Assembly: GCA_016839815.1 (NCBI GenBank)
Contig: JAEOTM010000187.1
Location: 37,214-101,213, forward strand
DNA from: Candidatus Hodarchaeota archaeon
Lineage (GTDB): Archaea; Asgardarchaeota; Heimdallarchaeia; Hodarchaeales; Hodarchaeaceae
Length of the DNA stretch: 64,000 nt
Direction of reading: 5' to 3'
This document shows, in pieces, positions 11,301 through 17,251 of the stretch. Both the position numbers and the translations under genes were made by a program. Below the pieces are notes generated by a model. The model was not told the DNA's origin, did not search any database, and saw only the letters and a program-made list of their open reading frames with translations. How positions within the stretch are numbered: position 1 is the first letter of the stretch; each line of letters starts with the position of its first letter.

Positions 11301-11578
11301 ATGGGTTCGCCTTAGATAAACCCGATGCTCGTGGTGGCCAAGAGAATCTCACATTAAACATCCTTGTTCATCAAGATATCTTTAATCTCATTGAACAGTT
11401 TAAAGACGAGATCCAAGAAAAAGTACACGAATTTCATATGACTATGGCAGGAGACTCTAGTAATAAGACATTGATTCGAGTAAAGGCGAATGAAGTTAGA
11501 AAATACGTAAGCGCAATTGTTTTGAGCTATGTTGATATTTACGGAACAACAGAGCTTATAAAAGAAGATGAAGAATAA
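2321..11578 (+). CDS. Giant membrane-anchored adhesin/receptor: DUF2341-LamG x3, Ig-like repeats, TM, cytosolic domain
   Basis: The product has about 3085 residues. I start at ATG 2321 because GGAGAG lies 7 bases upstream; the tracked start is a TTG 57 bases earlier. A hydrophobic N-terminal segment (IMLLTVLMLNVFALMI) is a signal peptide or anchor. Three DUF2341 plus LamG (concanavalin-like) units follow; the third carries a nested insertion. A long series of about 95-residue Ig/cadherin-like repeats comes next, with recurring DxDGD, IxWYRN and KGDxW motifs that suggest calcium binding and a stiff stalk. Near the C-terminus are one TM helix (AAVLLIFVGAVVYV), a basic stop-transfer and a ~195-residue cytosolic domain (GLVVSFFDQLHGPIP) similar to the N-terminus of the protein at 15023-16081. 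The layout suggests a carbohydrate- or cell-binding receptor that passes a signal inwards. The Rag-like GTPase gene lies 19 bases downstream, convergent. Confidence 0.85.
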   Translation: MRLKVLRVQHIMLLTVLMLNVFALMINFNSVLEGEVEGFTADLLRGFGVPIHNEDQSESVIPKLTTESLNKIDERNQVNSFPITTSKIVNSFSLPSWGGLGFGFRKNITIDSTKVPTDLTNFPLLIDMKDAPDIFGVTQASGKDIIFTDSSGTILDHEIELFDDDTYHLVAWVRIPSLSSSLDTRISMYYGNETIGTQQNPSGVWDNDYMAVYHLNDNPSSTIYDSTSNDNDGSSYGSVIQEEGLMGNAYYFDQQGGTNDYLQIPQSTSLNLVGNQMTLEGWVYLQFTPVLHDSMVFDKAGDFYNTDGWMMGVDGEYVSGGVGYPTRLNQRLNTQNNQAIRTDNGAIYPGQWTYLTVVYNGITTSYTGYIDASSVYNNPSISGNIRPVDMDLFIGKRDEAANRVFYGSMDELRISNTTRSTGYITTCYNNYNDPDSFYSISPQEPSFSLFEKQRTLTIDSSIVAGGSDLTNFPLLLNLYLENASQNVLFQDASTSQTLDYEIEHFDAEYNTSHGRLVVWVKIPILSSTVDTEIIMFTDSTIAPVTSNTNIWKGYRGVWHLSESVVDESSANNVYFDATGEGSLGNQHGSDDSGSSLGKGASFDGTNDYIEMGSPNILNLNDSTDSGGIDQVFTLSGWFYRDTTGTIDVIVDKSQDGTYPNILTGYMAYIDSDNRFNFRLMDDDDDGYKMISASTYTNPGWHHFAATFDTCGGGGIFTESVNWKLLIDGVDDTGTKGSWGPGGGAWEWINGYLPNDGYFTIGANSNNSNYFDGLIDEIRLIDSTLSPDWIATEYRNAYNLSSYLSISPEIESQRLWHDDSFARRKDLQIDSSGFQDANNEHHIILRPGARGTDYNQWGVSGANYRHAAVEEVIADGWTTYITHSSNNTYLREMFYAVGLPPTTPSGTITSVRIYSTARTSGVVSSYAFQHYVRVGGSNQWFGSRGLSGSWIKDYDEQTTNPVTSQPWTWQDLVDFEFGVRAQVVEGASAGYIRVTQVYAVVSYIPDSSSLENFPIYLDIDDSDLKTDVQANGNDICFYDEYGMFLAHEIVEFDQNFNSTHAHLSAWIEIPTLSTGGDSYITMYYGNSTLSSQERASETWEDFLAVYHLEEAPTGPVLDSTSNNLDLTSSGTMTTGDLVVGQIGSSIDFDGINDQLFTTQVVSIGSFTISTWVYFDAGVGWNTIVNFDRSISDYRQFAVQDWDPRFDGAGYSYPFGGPYSISTWYHLAFSYDANTTEFNVYVNGALSGPTRYLNIPDLSDDFQLGAWGTGDWWDGKLDEIRIATEKRSEAWIKAEFANQENPSTFITMGQEVELLPPTVNSFGVDDPGNGNPTFWANITDHDSSVSFVSFRVNSSDEMMSKNASGIWTYQLPSVNYGDYYTYQVTNASDLNGNYLSTASIIRDVTFDYDTVLPTVLDWDYDPYKGVNGTFNANVSDSWGTVNTVMVNVTAHDNMGDLSGLWGIMRYTPGGYVNDTIKMLSGTISFVVTVTDIRGNSFTSTEHVSIVINHAPSIENVLLSRDISNETLLPVYSNSTAIYLHYDFNDVDGDSQSGTQIRWYKWNDTAWVQQGAYDDTTQVPRTALIKNAIWRVSVRPRDGIDFGTTVYSDNITIENTVPLIRDPILSPTNPKTGNDLTVSYTWIDADALDTDQSLIQWYRDNGSGYYLLDSYTNDTLLPSSVTIKGDKWRVNVTASDGDGFGNWIVTLEIIILNTAPTLDVDINNKTIPSTVDVNDDLVANYTYYDADGDSESSVEYQWLKFNTTSNDFEIFTTGVDNISYTNTIAGELWRVEIRVSDGTNTSGWVTSATMSIGVAPNNPPSAININLTLSNAVAGGFLYISYTFTDPNGDNETISLYRWYRNSVYQPQFDGYRNLTSASLVKGDSWYAEVRPRDELDYGNWSQSTVIVIGNTVPTVTSTEIFPSGDAFTTNVLVANYETSDVDGDTIVDYKIVWNKYNGTSYEITSLENETEVPGSSTSKGDIWTFEVFIYDGTDWSLGVTSLQKQIRNSEPTITDISLSGGENSSRNITLSYKFVDLDNDTESGTSITWWIISGTGPTQIPNDQLALIFTSFVAGDLVYAAITPDDGSGSTGLFLTIGLSNGLIIVGNSAPTLDDAPNILGPNDSTSFTAGFPIYVNYSASDPDHGEADAIYDIELDGDGYVVGAEYQWYRNDLLVATLTGPTVPTDYLSKGDNWMVRVKPRDRYGYFGDWINSSLIVIANSNPEISGVEFITTYLTTIIDIRVQFTYSDIDGDPIQTENTSILWYRNGILILGTENRTVVSSELIGDSYLVIITLNSINYQKNDNISVTVQPFDGTDWSTTSSTSSEITVQNSLPTVSNLNLLPHNRSGTIIYTTDQINLSWVYFDHDGDNESSPIIIWERNDVIQGLYNNSWFIPSVATAKDEKWDVIIQTFDGTSYSVGLSITIIITNSIPTLTDVILENNEGLTNITYADNGISIDYIYTDADFDSVDENSGFIQWYRNGVHVSVLDNQTSISGSELVKGDNWYAVVQILDRGGVVWSNNRTSQTIFVVNKAPEVISILILEELNQLIEDENLTLILTITDPDINDTDASLIEWLKDGMIQPQFTNQIGISYLDTSPGETWTIRITPSDGIDSGVIRNKSYFIQSRPYIQDLTTIVEQDTDGHFTFGLQVVDALNAITSVRYRVFLNGSALPEIVDTLNSPNATDFWNLDYILSDPAYYNTELLIEVLATSVQDIWDLRFFHFTIIDGVAPRISTATSLGVWFEKNSDDPTHLSFFAEIEEYGAGVANVTLYYYYDPVEAGEGSASVQDFTSILMTFNKSTGATLTYAVTVPYPQDQTDYEILYWVATQDMDGNSNPVAFDIRNYPERISNEKIIQLTMGGLPEEVLFIAGAAVLLIFVGAVVYVRFIRKPEIIGLDKELVMKGVPGVGDEKVFADIDRHTLGLVVSFFDQLHGPIPIIVIPEMLKDNYSKLVALSDRSFSGTGFSDDYTSEVHSSYDFVLAEKLRISVMSYGFALDKPDARGGQENLTLNILVHQDIFNLIEQFKDEIQEKVHEFHMTMAGDSSNKTLIRVKANEVRKYVSAIVLSYVDIYGTTELIKEDEE
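2630..6262 (+). repeat. Three DUF2341-LamG units in the giant protein
   Basis: Each unit starts with a strand such as KNITIDS/RTLTIDS/KDLQIDS, then TNFPLLI/LENFPIYL, then DHEIELFD/AHEIVEFD, and then a LamG-like part that opens AVYHL/GVWHL and ends DELRI/DEIRL/DEIRI. The three copies are strongly diverged, so they are old domain duplications. The third is interrupted by about 170 residues (roughly 4823-5335) between its first strand and its SLENFPIY strand. Confidence 0.8.
6835..10215 (+). repeat. Tandem Ig/cadherin-like repeat region of the giant protein
   Basis: About a dozen repeats of 90-110 residues are present. Each opens with a P(T/S)-type strand (for example NTVPLI, NTAPTL, NSNPEI), then Y.(F/Y).D.DGD.ES, IxWYRNG, a VPSS/KGDxW strand and RPRDGxDxG. 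The acidic DxDGD loops are plausible calcium sites between domains. Copies differ widely at the DNA level, so this is not a recent expansion or an assembly artefact. Confidence 0.8.
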
Positions 11579-11597
11579 TTTTTTCTCTTCTTATTTT
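11579..11597. terminator. T-rich convergent terminator between giant gene and large GTPase
   Basis: Two T runs, TTTTTTCTCTTC and ATTTTTTAAT, fill the 19-base gap between the convergent stops and continue around it. Archaeal termination commonly uses such U tracts without a hairpin. Confidence 0.4.
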
Positions 11598-13793
11598 TTA
11601 ATCACTTTCGAGTAACGATAGATAATGCATCAACTTGTCTGAGGTTTCATCATCTTCAGGGACTTTTTTGGTCTCTAAATCCACTTTTCGTGGAAATTTA
11701 GTCTCTTTACTTCTGACTAGAAATTTGATGATCATTTTGATCATTCGTGCTGCAAAATCCACAGCACCTTCAGATTCTATTGGTAATTGCATGGCTTGGG
11801 ATAACAAACCACTCAATTGAGCAGAATTAACGCTCTCAATAACGTTGACTCTGCCGATTGGATAGCCACGTTGTACAAAATTAATGAGAACACCTCTCTT
11901 TTGAGATTGTTCCACGGAAAAACCGATTTTATCGGTATCAGGGAGAATGACAAATTCTCCATTAGTTTTAATTTCCAAAGGAATGATATAATCAATTGTT
12001 TCCGACAAACTATCTTTCTCAGGCGTTGCAACTACAAGAGGCTGCTCTTTGAGCTTCTTGATGGATTCAAAAATTACTCTTGCCGAAAACGCCATCGAAG
12101 AGACTCCGTCTTCGAAATAACCAACATTAGCTAAATTCATTTCGTAAGCTAGAAGATACAGAATCTCATCTTGATTAATACTCATAGGGATTTGTGAAGT
12201 CCCGATTACTCCCTTCTTTCCTGATGCACCTTGTTGCAGATACAAGCTAATCTGTACATTTGAGGATTCTTCAATTGCCTCGACTTTGAAACTGATACCT
12301 CGTGCCCCAGGTAGAGTAATTGTTCCATCCACAGTCTCTGATTGTAAGGGCATTTCCATTGGAGCAACGGTGGGTTTTTTCACTTTCTCTTTCTTTTCTA
12401 TCTCAGGTTCTAAGTACTTGCTTACAATTTCATCAATTGCTAATTTCGGCCTTTCAACTGCAAAGACCAAGCATTTTATGATCATCTCTTCATCTAATTC
12501 ATTCTTAAGATGAGCTGAGAATATATCTAGTAATCTTTGGCCTGTTAAATTCTTGAATTTCTTTTCTCCTTGGGAAGTCCGAACAAAAGGAATATACTTT
12601 AGAAAGAACTCGGTTAGGAGGGTGACTGGTATACCAGAGGAAGCTGCAATCTTGAATAATTCACCATACCCAGATTTGACAACCTCGGTTGCTTCATCAG
12701 GTTCTATTCCACAGAAATCTACCAAATAAACAATCTGATTGACCACCTCATTAGCATCAGCGGGAGTTTCTGCCTCAACTATTTCTGTAGGTGCAACTAA
12801 TCCATTTTCAGATTCGGTAATAGGAGTTGCTGGCTCTGCGTGATCGACTTGTAGCTCTTGTGTGTCTATTGGGATTGGGGAAACTTCAGTTGGTGTAATA
12901 ACTGGTTCCATAATTGGTTCTGGTTTAACAGTTGAAGTTGTCTTAACTGGTGTGGGAGTAGATGCTGCTGGAGTAGTTGATATTTTAGGTTGTACAGGTG
13001 CGCCCTCTTCCCCTGCAGACTGAGTTGCTTGTTGCATGAGTGATTGCAATTTTTGTAAGACTGCAGGATCACCTGCCATTTTCGGAGCAGTAATTTGAAT
13101 TTTTGAAGCAGTGGAGACTTTGGCCTTAGGTTTGGCTTTCCGAAGGGTCATTCCTTCCCTCTGAAATTCTTCAATTTCACCAATTGTTCTTCCATCAACA
13201 AAATCGCTCTGAGCAATTGTTGGAGTTGCAAGTTCAAATATACGCCCAAAAGCATCAATGACTGTTTCAGGGGTAAAGATAGATGTTCTAAAAAACCGAA
13301 GTGGCTCACTATATTCTAGTTGAAAGCTTTCTTTCAGTTGAGTGTGAACTGATTCATAATTAGGGGAATTTCGTACAAGATCATTCTTGTGTAAGAACAC
13401 AAAGACCTCGGCCTCAGGAGAATAGTTAATAAGTTTCTCAATGGAGGCTTTAAAATACTGAAAAGCATTATTTCGTGTCGTTTTATTTGCTGTATCAATC
13501 AAAAAGATAAATATTTTTACATTGCTAAATACAAACGGACTAAAGGCAGTAAGAAACTTTTTCAAGAATATTTTCTGTCCACCAAGATCCACAATTGTAA
13601 TAGGTGTATCTTTTATGGTCACAGACAATCTTTCATAGTTTATAGTTGCAGAAAGCTTATCAACATCTTCTGTGCGCTGTTTTAAAAAGAAAATTCTCTT
13701 TACTGCCGTTTTTCCGGCTTCCGAGAGGCCAGCTATAAGAATTTTATGCCCCATCTTCTGAGAAATCTCTGCTTCGCTGACCCACTCTGACAT
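11598..13793 (-). CDS. Large Rag/Gtr-like GTPase with helical and duplicated C-terminal domains (copy 1)
   Basis: The 731-residue protein has a G domain at residues 10-210: P-loop GLSEAGKTA, a switch region with SATINYERL, G3 DLGGQK and G4 HKND. HKxD instead of NKxD is characteristic of Rag/Gtr GTPases. A Pro/Thr-rich disordered linker follows (about 225-345), then a helical module (345-470), then two related beta/alpha domains of ~100 residues. These start LPGARGISFKVEA and ILPDTDKIGFSVE and each end with an (S/A)AR(V/M)I helix. I do not recognise the latter family. It is divergent to the small Rag-like GTPase, so the two may form a RagA/RagC-type heterodimer. A close paralogue lies at 61535-63676. 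The product was probably cytosolic or membrane-associated through partners. Confidence 0.85.
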   Translation of the reverse strand: MSEWVSEAEISQKMGHKILIAGLSEAGKTAVKRIFFLKQRTEDVDKLSATINYERLSVTIKDTPITIVDLGGQKIFLKKFLTAFSPFVFSNVKIFIFLIDTANKTTRNNAFQYFKASIEKLINYSPEAEVFVFLHKNDLVRNSPNYESVHTQLKESFQLEYSEPLRFFRTSIFTPETVIDAFGRIFELATPTIAQSDFVDGRTIGEIEEFQREGMTLRKAKPKAKVSTASKIQITAPKMAGDPAVLQKLQSLMQQATQSAGEEGAPVQPKISTTPAASTPTPVKTTSTVKPEPIMEPVITPTEVSPIPIDTQELQVDHAEPATPITESENGLVAPTEIVEAETPADANEVVNQIVYLVDFCGIEPDEATEVVKSGYGELFKIAASSGIPVTLLTEFFLKYIPFVRTSQGEKKFKNLTGQRLLDIFSAHLKNELDEEMIIKCLVFAVERPKLAIDEIVSKYLEPEIEKKEKVKKPTVAPMEMPLQSETVDGTITLPGARGISFKVEAIEESSNVQISLYLQQGASGKKGVIGTSQIPMSINQDEILYLLAYEMNLANVGYFEDGVSSMAFSARVIFESIKKLKEQPLVVATPEKDSLSETIDYIIPLEIKTNGEFVILPDTDKIGFSVEQSQKRGVLINFVQRGYPIGRVNVIESVNSAQLSGLLSQAMQLPIESEGAVDFAARMIKMIIKFLVRSKETKFPRKVDLETKKVPEDDETSDKLMHYLSLLESD

Positions 13794-14109
13794 GACAATG
13801 ACCTTATGCCATTAGTTGTGTAAAACTGCTCTAGATGTTTGTTTGAGAATGTTTCTTTTTAGGATTTCTAATTAAATTTTCAGAACATCCTGTTCATTTG
13901 AGATTTTTATTGAGAAAGCTTCTTGAGGAGTAAGTTTTGATTATAGAATTAGTAAATTTTGGTTTAGTCTAGCTACTTTATAAAAAAGTATAAAATTAGA
14001 AAGACTAGATCAAAAAAATATATCACTAGTTTTACATTGAAGAAGTTGTAAAACAAATTTCAATTATCTACCCCAAAACAAGAGAAAAATAAAAGAGGAT
14101 CCGATAACA
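13794..14109. promoter_or_regulatory. Divergent promoter region between the two GTPase genes (copy 1)
   Basis: This 316-base gap serves both GTPase genes. TTTATAAAAAAG at about 13978 is a candidate TATA box for the rightward gene. Further right, GTTTTACA (14029-14036) and TGTAAAAC (14047-14054) form a perfect 8-base inverted repeat with a 10-base spacer. It would fall in the 5' leader of the small GTPase message or act as an operator. No obvious similarity to the intergenic region of the second pair was seen. No small ORF of merit is present. Confidence 0.4.
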
Positions 14110-15006
14110 ATGTCTGGAACCGCTGTATCAAAGATTTTATTTATGGGACTCGGTGCTAGTGGAAAAAGTAGTATCCGATCGATCGTATTTGAAGGGAAAT
14201 CCCTTGACGATGTCAAAGATTACAATGCAACGATAAACTATACTCGATCAACCCGAAATATCATAGATTCCGCTTTTCAAATCTTCGATTGTGGAGGTCA
14301 AGAGTCCTTCATTTCTGTATTCGTAGGAGATCAAGCTGAATTCATTTTCAGCAATGTGTCGATTCTTGTCTGGGTTGTAGATGTTTCCAATTTCGATGCT
14401 GTGTCTACATCTAAGTTCTATTTTGATCATGCTGTGAATAGACTCTATCAATACTCTCCAGATGCTGTAATATATACATTATTCCATAAAATTGATTTAC
14501 TTCTGCCTGATATGCGTGAACAGGTTATTGAGACCATGGAATCCTTTTTTACATCAGATAAAGACATTCAGATCTACTATCGTGGGACTTCAATCTATGA
14601 TCAATCAACCTTTGCTGTTGTAGGAGAGATGGTTCAGACACTTATAACGAAGAGTATCAAAGCCAAGACAGTTTCCGAAGCAATTCAAGAATTTGTAAAG
14701 CAGAATGTGGAATTATCAGGTATTGCAATATATTCCGAAGATGGATTGCCAGTATTCGAAGAGGGTGATTTGGCAAAGAAAATTATTCTACCTGCAAATC
14801 TCTGGTTAACAAATTATGAACGTCTCCGAGGGGATTTTCCTGGTAATAATTTTAAAACCACTTTAGAAACCAATGAATTTATGTTTGTTTTTCAACAAAT
14901 TAAAACGGAGATTCTTCTTGCTGGAGTTGCACGCAAAGTATCCCCTCTCCAATATGTGCTTGTGAAAATGGATAAACTCGCCGAAATTGTCGGAGAGCTG
15001 TTATAA
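14110..15006 (+). CDS. Small Rag/Gtr-like GTPase with C-terminal roadblock-like domain (copy 1)
   Basis: The 298-residue protein has Rag architecture. The G domain (residues 1-190) has P-loop GLGASGKSS followed by IRSIVF, very close to the eukaryotic RagA string GKTSMRSIIF. The switch I region contains ATINYTRS, G3 is DCGGQE and G4 is HKID. Residues about 195-298 (VELSGIAIYSEDGLPVFEEG) look like a roadblock/LC7 domain, matching the C-terminal dimerisation domain of Rag/Gtr proteins. In eukaryotes Rag heterodimers recruit TORC1 in response to amino acids; what the archaeal protein controls is unknown. The ribosome site GAGGAT lies 9 bases before the ATG. The second copy begins at 63912. Confidence 0.85.
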   Translation: MSGTAVSKILFMGLGASGKSSIRSIVFEGKSLDDVKDYNATINYTRSTRNIIDSAFQIFDCGGQESFISVFVGDQAEFIFSNVSILVWVVDVSNFDAVSTSKFYFDHAVNRLYQYSPDAVIYTLFHKIDLLLPDMREQVIETMESFFTSDKDIQIYYRGTSIYDQSTFAVVGEMVQTLITKSIKAKTVSEAIQEFVKQNVELSGIAIYSEDGLPVFEEGDLAKKIILPANLWLTNYERLRGDFPGNNFKTTLETNEFMFVFQQIKTEILLAGVARKVSPLQYVLVKMDKLAEIVGELL

Positions 15007-15022
15007 TAGTATAATTAATAAT

Positions 15023-16081
15023 TTAATCAAATAATAAAAGTCCATTCTCGATTTTACATCCAGACATTACATTCGTTTGGATTGCTTGTTGTACAACTCC
15101 CATAATAAATTTTTCAGAGAATCCTACTTCTGATGCTAACAACGTAAAATCAATTGAGGCTTTATTGTTGAATGCATCCAAAATCCTCTTGGCTAGTAAT
15201 CCTCGAATTTTTTTCACTGGAATTGACAAAAATTGATCTAATTCATCAAAATCGAGTTTTCCTGATAATCTAAGTCGATATTGAAGGCCCATATCCGTCT
15301 GTGTTTCTAATCCAGACTTACTTAGTAATTGTTTTCCTACAAAAGGATCAGTAATCATTTCAGCGCGATATAGGTTTCCTCGAGGCATTTTTTTCTTGAA
15401 CTCATCGACAATTCTTCTTATTTTTGTTTTTACGAGAGGAGTAGGTTGATCGCGAAAAATTACCTGAAGCTGAGTTTTTTCCGTATTTACAAGGAGAATC
15501 GGAGCTAATTCAGGAATCATGGAAATATTACTAAAGGCATCAACAGTTTCTGCATCTGTTATATAATATGCATCCATACCAGTATCGATAATCTGAATAT
15601 TTTGGTCTATCTTCTTTAGGATTTCTTGATTATAAAGATCTTTATCATTTACAATATTGTAGACTCGGAGAGTCCTTTTAATCATGAGTTTCAGAAATTC
15701 CGTATATTTACTGATGGAACTTGAGGTAGTAATAATCCAAAAGAATATCATTCGACCAAATTGAGCAATTCTATTGTCCATAGAATCTTTTGCTGCTAAA
15801 GAAAACATGAAAGCCTCTGAGACATAGGGTTCTTTGGGAGTGGGAATTGGTCCATAAGCCCGTACTTCTCCTGGATTAAATGGCTGACTTGTTCCGATCG
15901 CGGTTAATGTTTTTATTGCCATGGTAAAAGCTTCATCATCAGCCAATGGAGAAGAGTTGTAAATGTTCGTGGGTCCCTCATCCTCGAAAACTGTGACTAT
16001 AAGTCCATCTGTCAGTGCTTTCGTACTATCTTTTTGAGTCATTTTTGGAAAACATCCAGAGATTAAACAAATAATTTCCAT
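15023..16081 (-). CDS. Longin/roadblock-like N-domain plus winged-helix C-domain protein
   Basis: The 352-residue soluble protein is convergent with the small GTPase, 16 bases away. Residues about 20-175 (GLIVTVFEDEGPTNIY) align by eye with the cytosolic tail of the giant protein: a GLxVxxFxxxxGP strand-turn, a DDxxxK helix, and a later hydrophobic strand-helix. I infer a longin- or roadblock-like fold. A middle beta/alpha region (ILLVNTEKTQLQVIFRD) precedes a C-terminal helical and winged-helix part (FDELDQFLSIPVKKIRG, IDFTLLASEVGFSEKFI) ending in ENGLLLFD, reminiscent of PCI-type winged helices. It is a good candidate adaptor or regulator of the neighbouring GTPases. No enzymatic motif was seen. 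Confidence 0.65.
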   Translation of the reverse strand: MEIICLISGCFPKMTQKDSTKALTDGLIVTVFEDEGPTNIYNSSPLADDEAFTMAIKTLTAIGTSQPFNPGEVRAYGPIPTPKEPYVSEAFMFSLAAKDSMDNRIAQFGRMIFFWIITTSSSISKYTEFLKLMIKRTLRVYNIVNDKDLYNQEILKKIDQNIQIIDTGMDAYYITDAETVDAFSNISMIPELAPILLVNTEKTQLQVIFRDQPTPLVKTKIRRIVDEFKKKMPRGNLYRAEMITDPFVGKQLLSKSGLETQTDMGLQYRLRLSGKLDFDELDQFLSIPVKKIRGLLAKRILDAFNNKASIDFTLLASEVGFSEKFIMGVVQQAIQTNVMSGCKIENGLLLFD

Positions 16082-16192
16082 TCATTATAATATTTAATCT
16101 TTCGAATTACTAGTTAATAAAAAAATCCTAGTTTAGCTTACCAGAAAACTCATGTAAATACTATTCTATATATCTTCATCATAGAGTAAAAT

Positions 16193-17239
16193 CTAGTTAA
16201 AAGAATCCAATTTCACATGGTTTCTGACAAGTTCTTCTAGAAGTTCGATCTTTTGTGTCTCATCCTTAGTAAAGAGAATTTCCATATCGTCAATGAGTTT
16301 GGCGACTGCAAATGTATCATTTGTAGCAAGTAGAATTGGAATATTCCTAGTATCTGCTTTCGATTTGATGATGGGATCGTCAGGAAGAATATTATTTGTA
16401 AGGACTATTCCTGCGGTACTGGATTCTAACGCAGCTGTAATCATATCGACACGGTCACCAGGAGTGATAATAAGCTTATTTTCTGAATGCCACAATGGTT
16501 TTGTAACAACTTGCGCTGCACTCATAGCCCCCACAAAGATATGGTTAACAACATTCATTAATCCCTCTTCGCCAGCAATAATTTTCGCAAATAATGTTTT
16601 GTAGAGATAATCGATGGTGAATCGTGTCAGTGTTTCATCATAGGGAATAATCCCCAAAACAGGCACATCCAGTTCATCGAAAATTTCCAAATAGATATTT
16701 TTGAATTCCTCGATATCTTTGATTTGATTGACAATAACACCTGCAAAAATATCTGGATCAGAGAGAACACACTTTTTCAAGAATATAATCTCATCTGCAA
16801 TTTCACTTCCTTCACCACTCAATATTAGTAATAACTGAGCACCTACACTTTTCGCAATGGTCATAGGATCCAAAAACACAGAATGTCCATATGCTAGATT
16901 CTGACCTCCTTCAATTAGGACAACATCATGATCCTTACTCACATTATCACATATAGTTTTCAATTTTTTACGCGTGGATTGTTTATCATACATAAAGCGT
17001 AATTTACTATGATCGAAACCTAGGGAAATGTCCTCTGGTTTCTCTGTTAGACTTAAAACATTAGAAACTAAGGAGGCATCGTAATCCCAGAGGCGTTTCT
17101 TTTGATATAACAATCGATCTCCCAAGGGTTTCATATAACCGCATGAAATGTTTTTCCTTGAAAGGGCTTTTGCAATACCTATTATAATACTGGTTTTACC
17201 TGCTTCTTTATGAGTGGAAGCTACCACAATCCTTTTCAT
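16193..17239 (-). CDS. BioD-like P-loop plus DRTGG domain protein
   Basis: The 348 residues start with VVASTHKEAGKTSIIIG, a deviant Walker A of the dethiobiotin synthetase/cobyrinate synthase-like NTPases. The set continues with VVLIEGGQN and VIVNQIKD. Residues about 220-325 form a DRTGG-like regulatory domain (GDRVDMITAALESSTAGIVLTN). The same two-domain unit forms the N-terminus of long phosphotransacetylases and stands alone in many archaea. It follows the ADP-forming acyl-CoA synthetase by 12 bases, with GGTGA before its ATG, so it is co-transcribed and may sense or modulate acyl-CoA/acetate metabolism. Confidence 0.8.
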   Translation of the reverse strand: MKRIVVASTHKEAGKTSIIIGIAKALSRKNISCGYMKPLGDRLLYQKKRLWDYDASLVSNVLSLTEKPEDISLGFDHSKLRFMYDKQSTRKKLKTICDNVSKDHDVVLIEGGQNLAYGHSVFLDPMTIAKSVGAQLLLILSGEGSEIADEIIFLKKCVLSDPDIFAGVIVNQIKDIEEFKNIYLEIFDELDVPVLGIIPYDETLTRFTIDYLYKTLFAKIIAGEEGLMNVVNHIFVGAMSAAQVVTKPLWHSENKLIITPGDRVDMITAALESSTAGIVLTNNILPDDPIIKSKADTRNIPILLATNDTFAVAKLIDDMEILFTKDETQKIELLEELVRNHVKLDSFN

Positions 17240-17251
17240 TTTTATTCACCT

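Noticed and set aside
11598-15006. Bacterial MglA/MglB-type polarity pair
   Set aside because: MglA has no fused roadblock domain and an NKxD-type G4. Here G4 is HKxD and the roadblock-like domain is fused, which fits Rag/Gtr.
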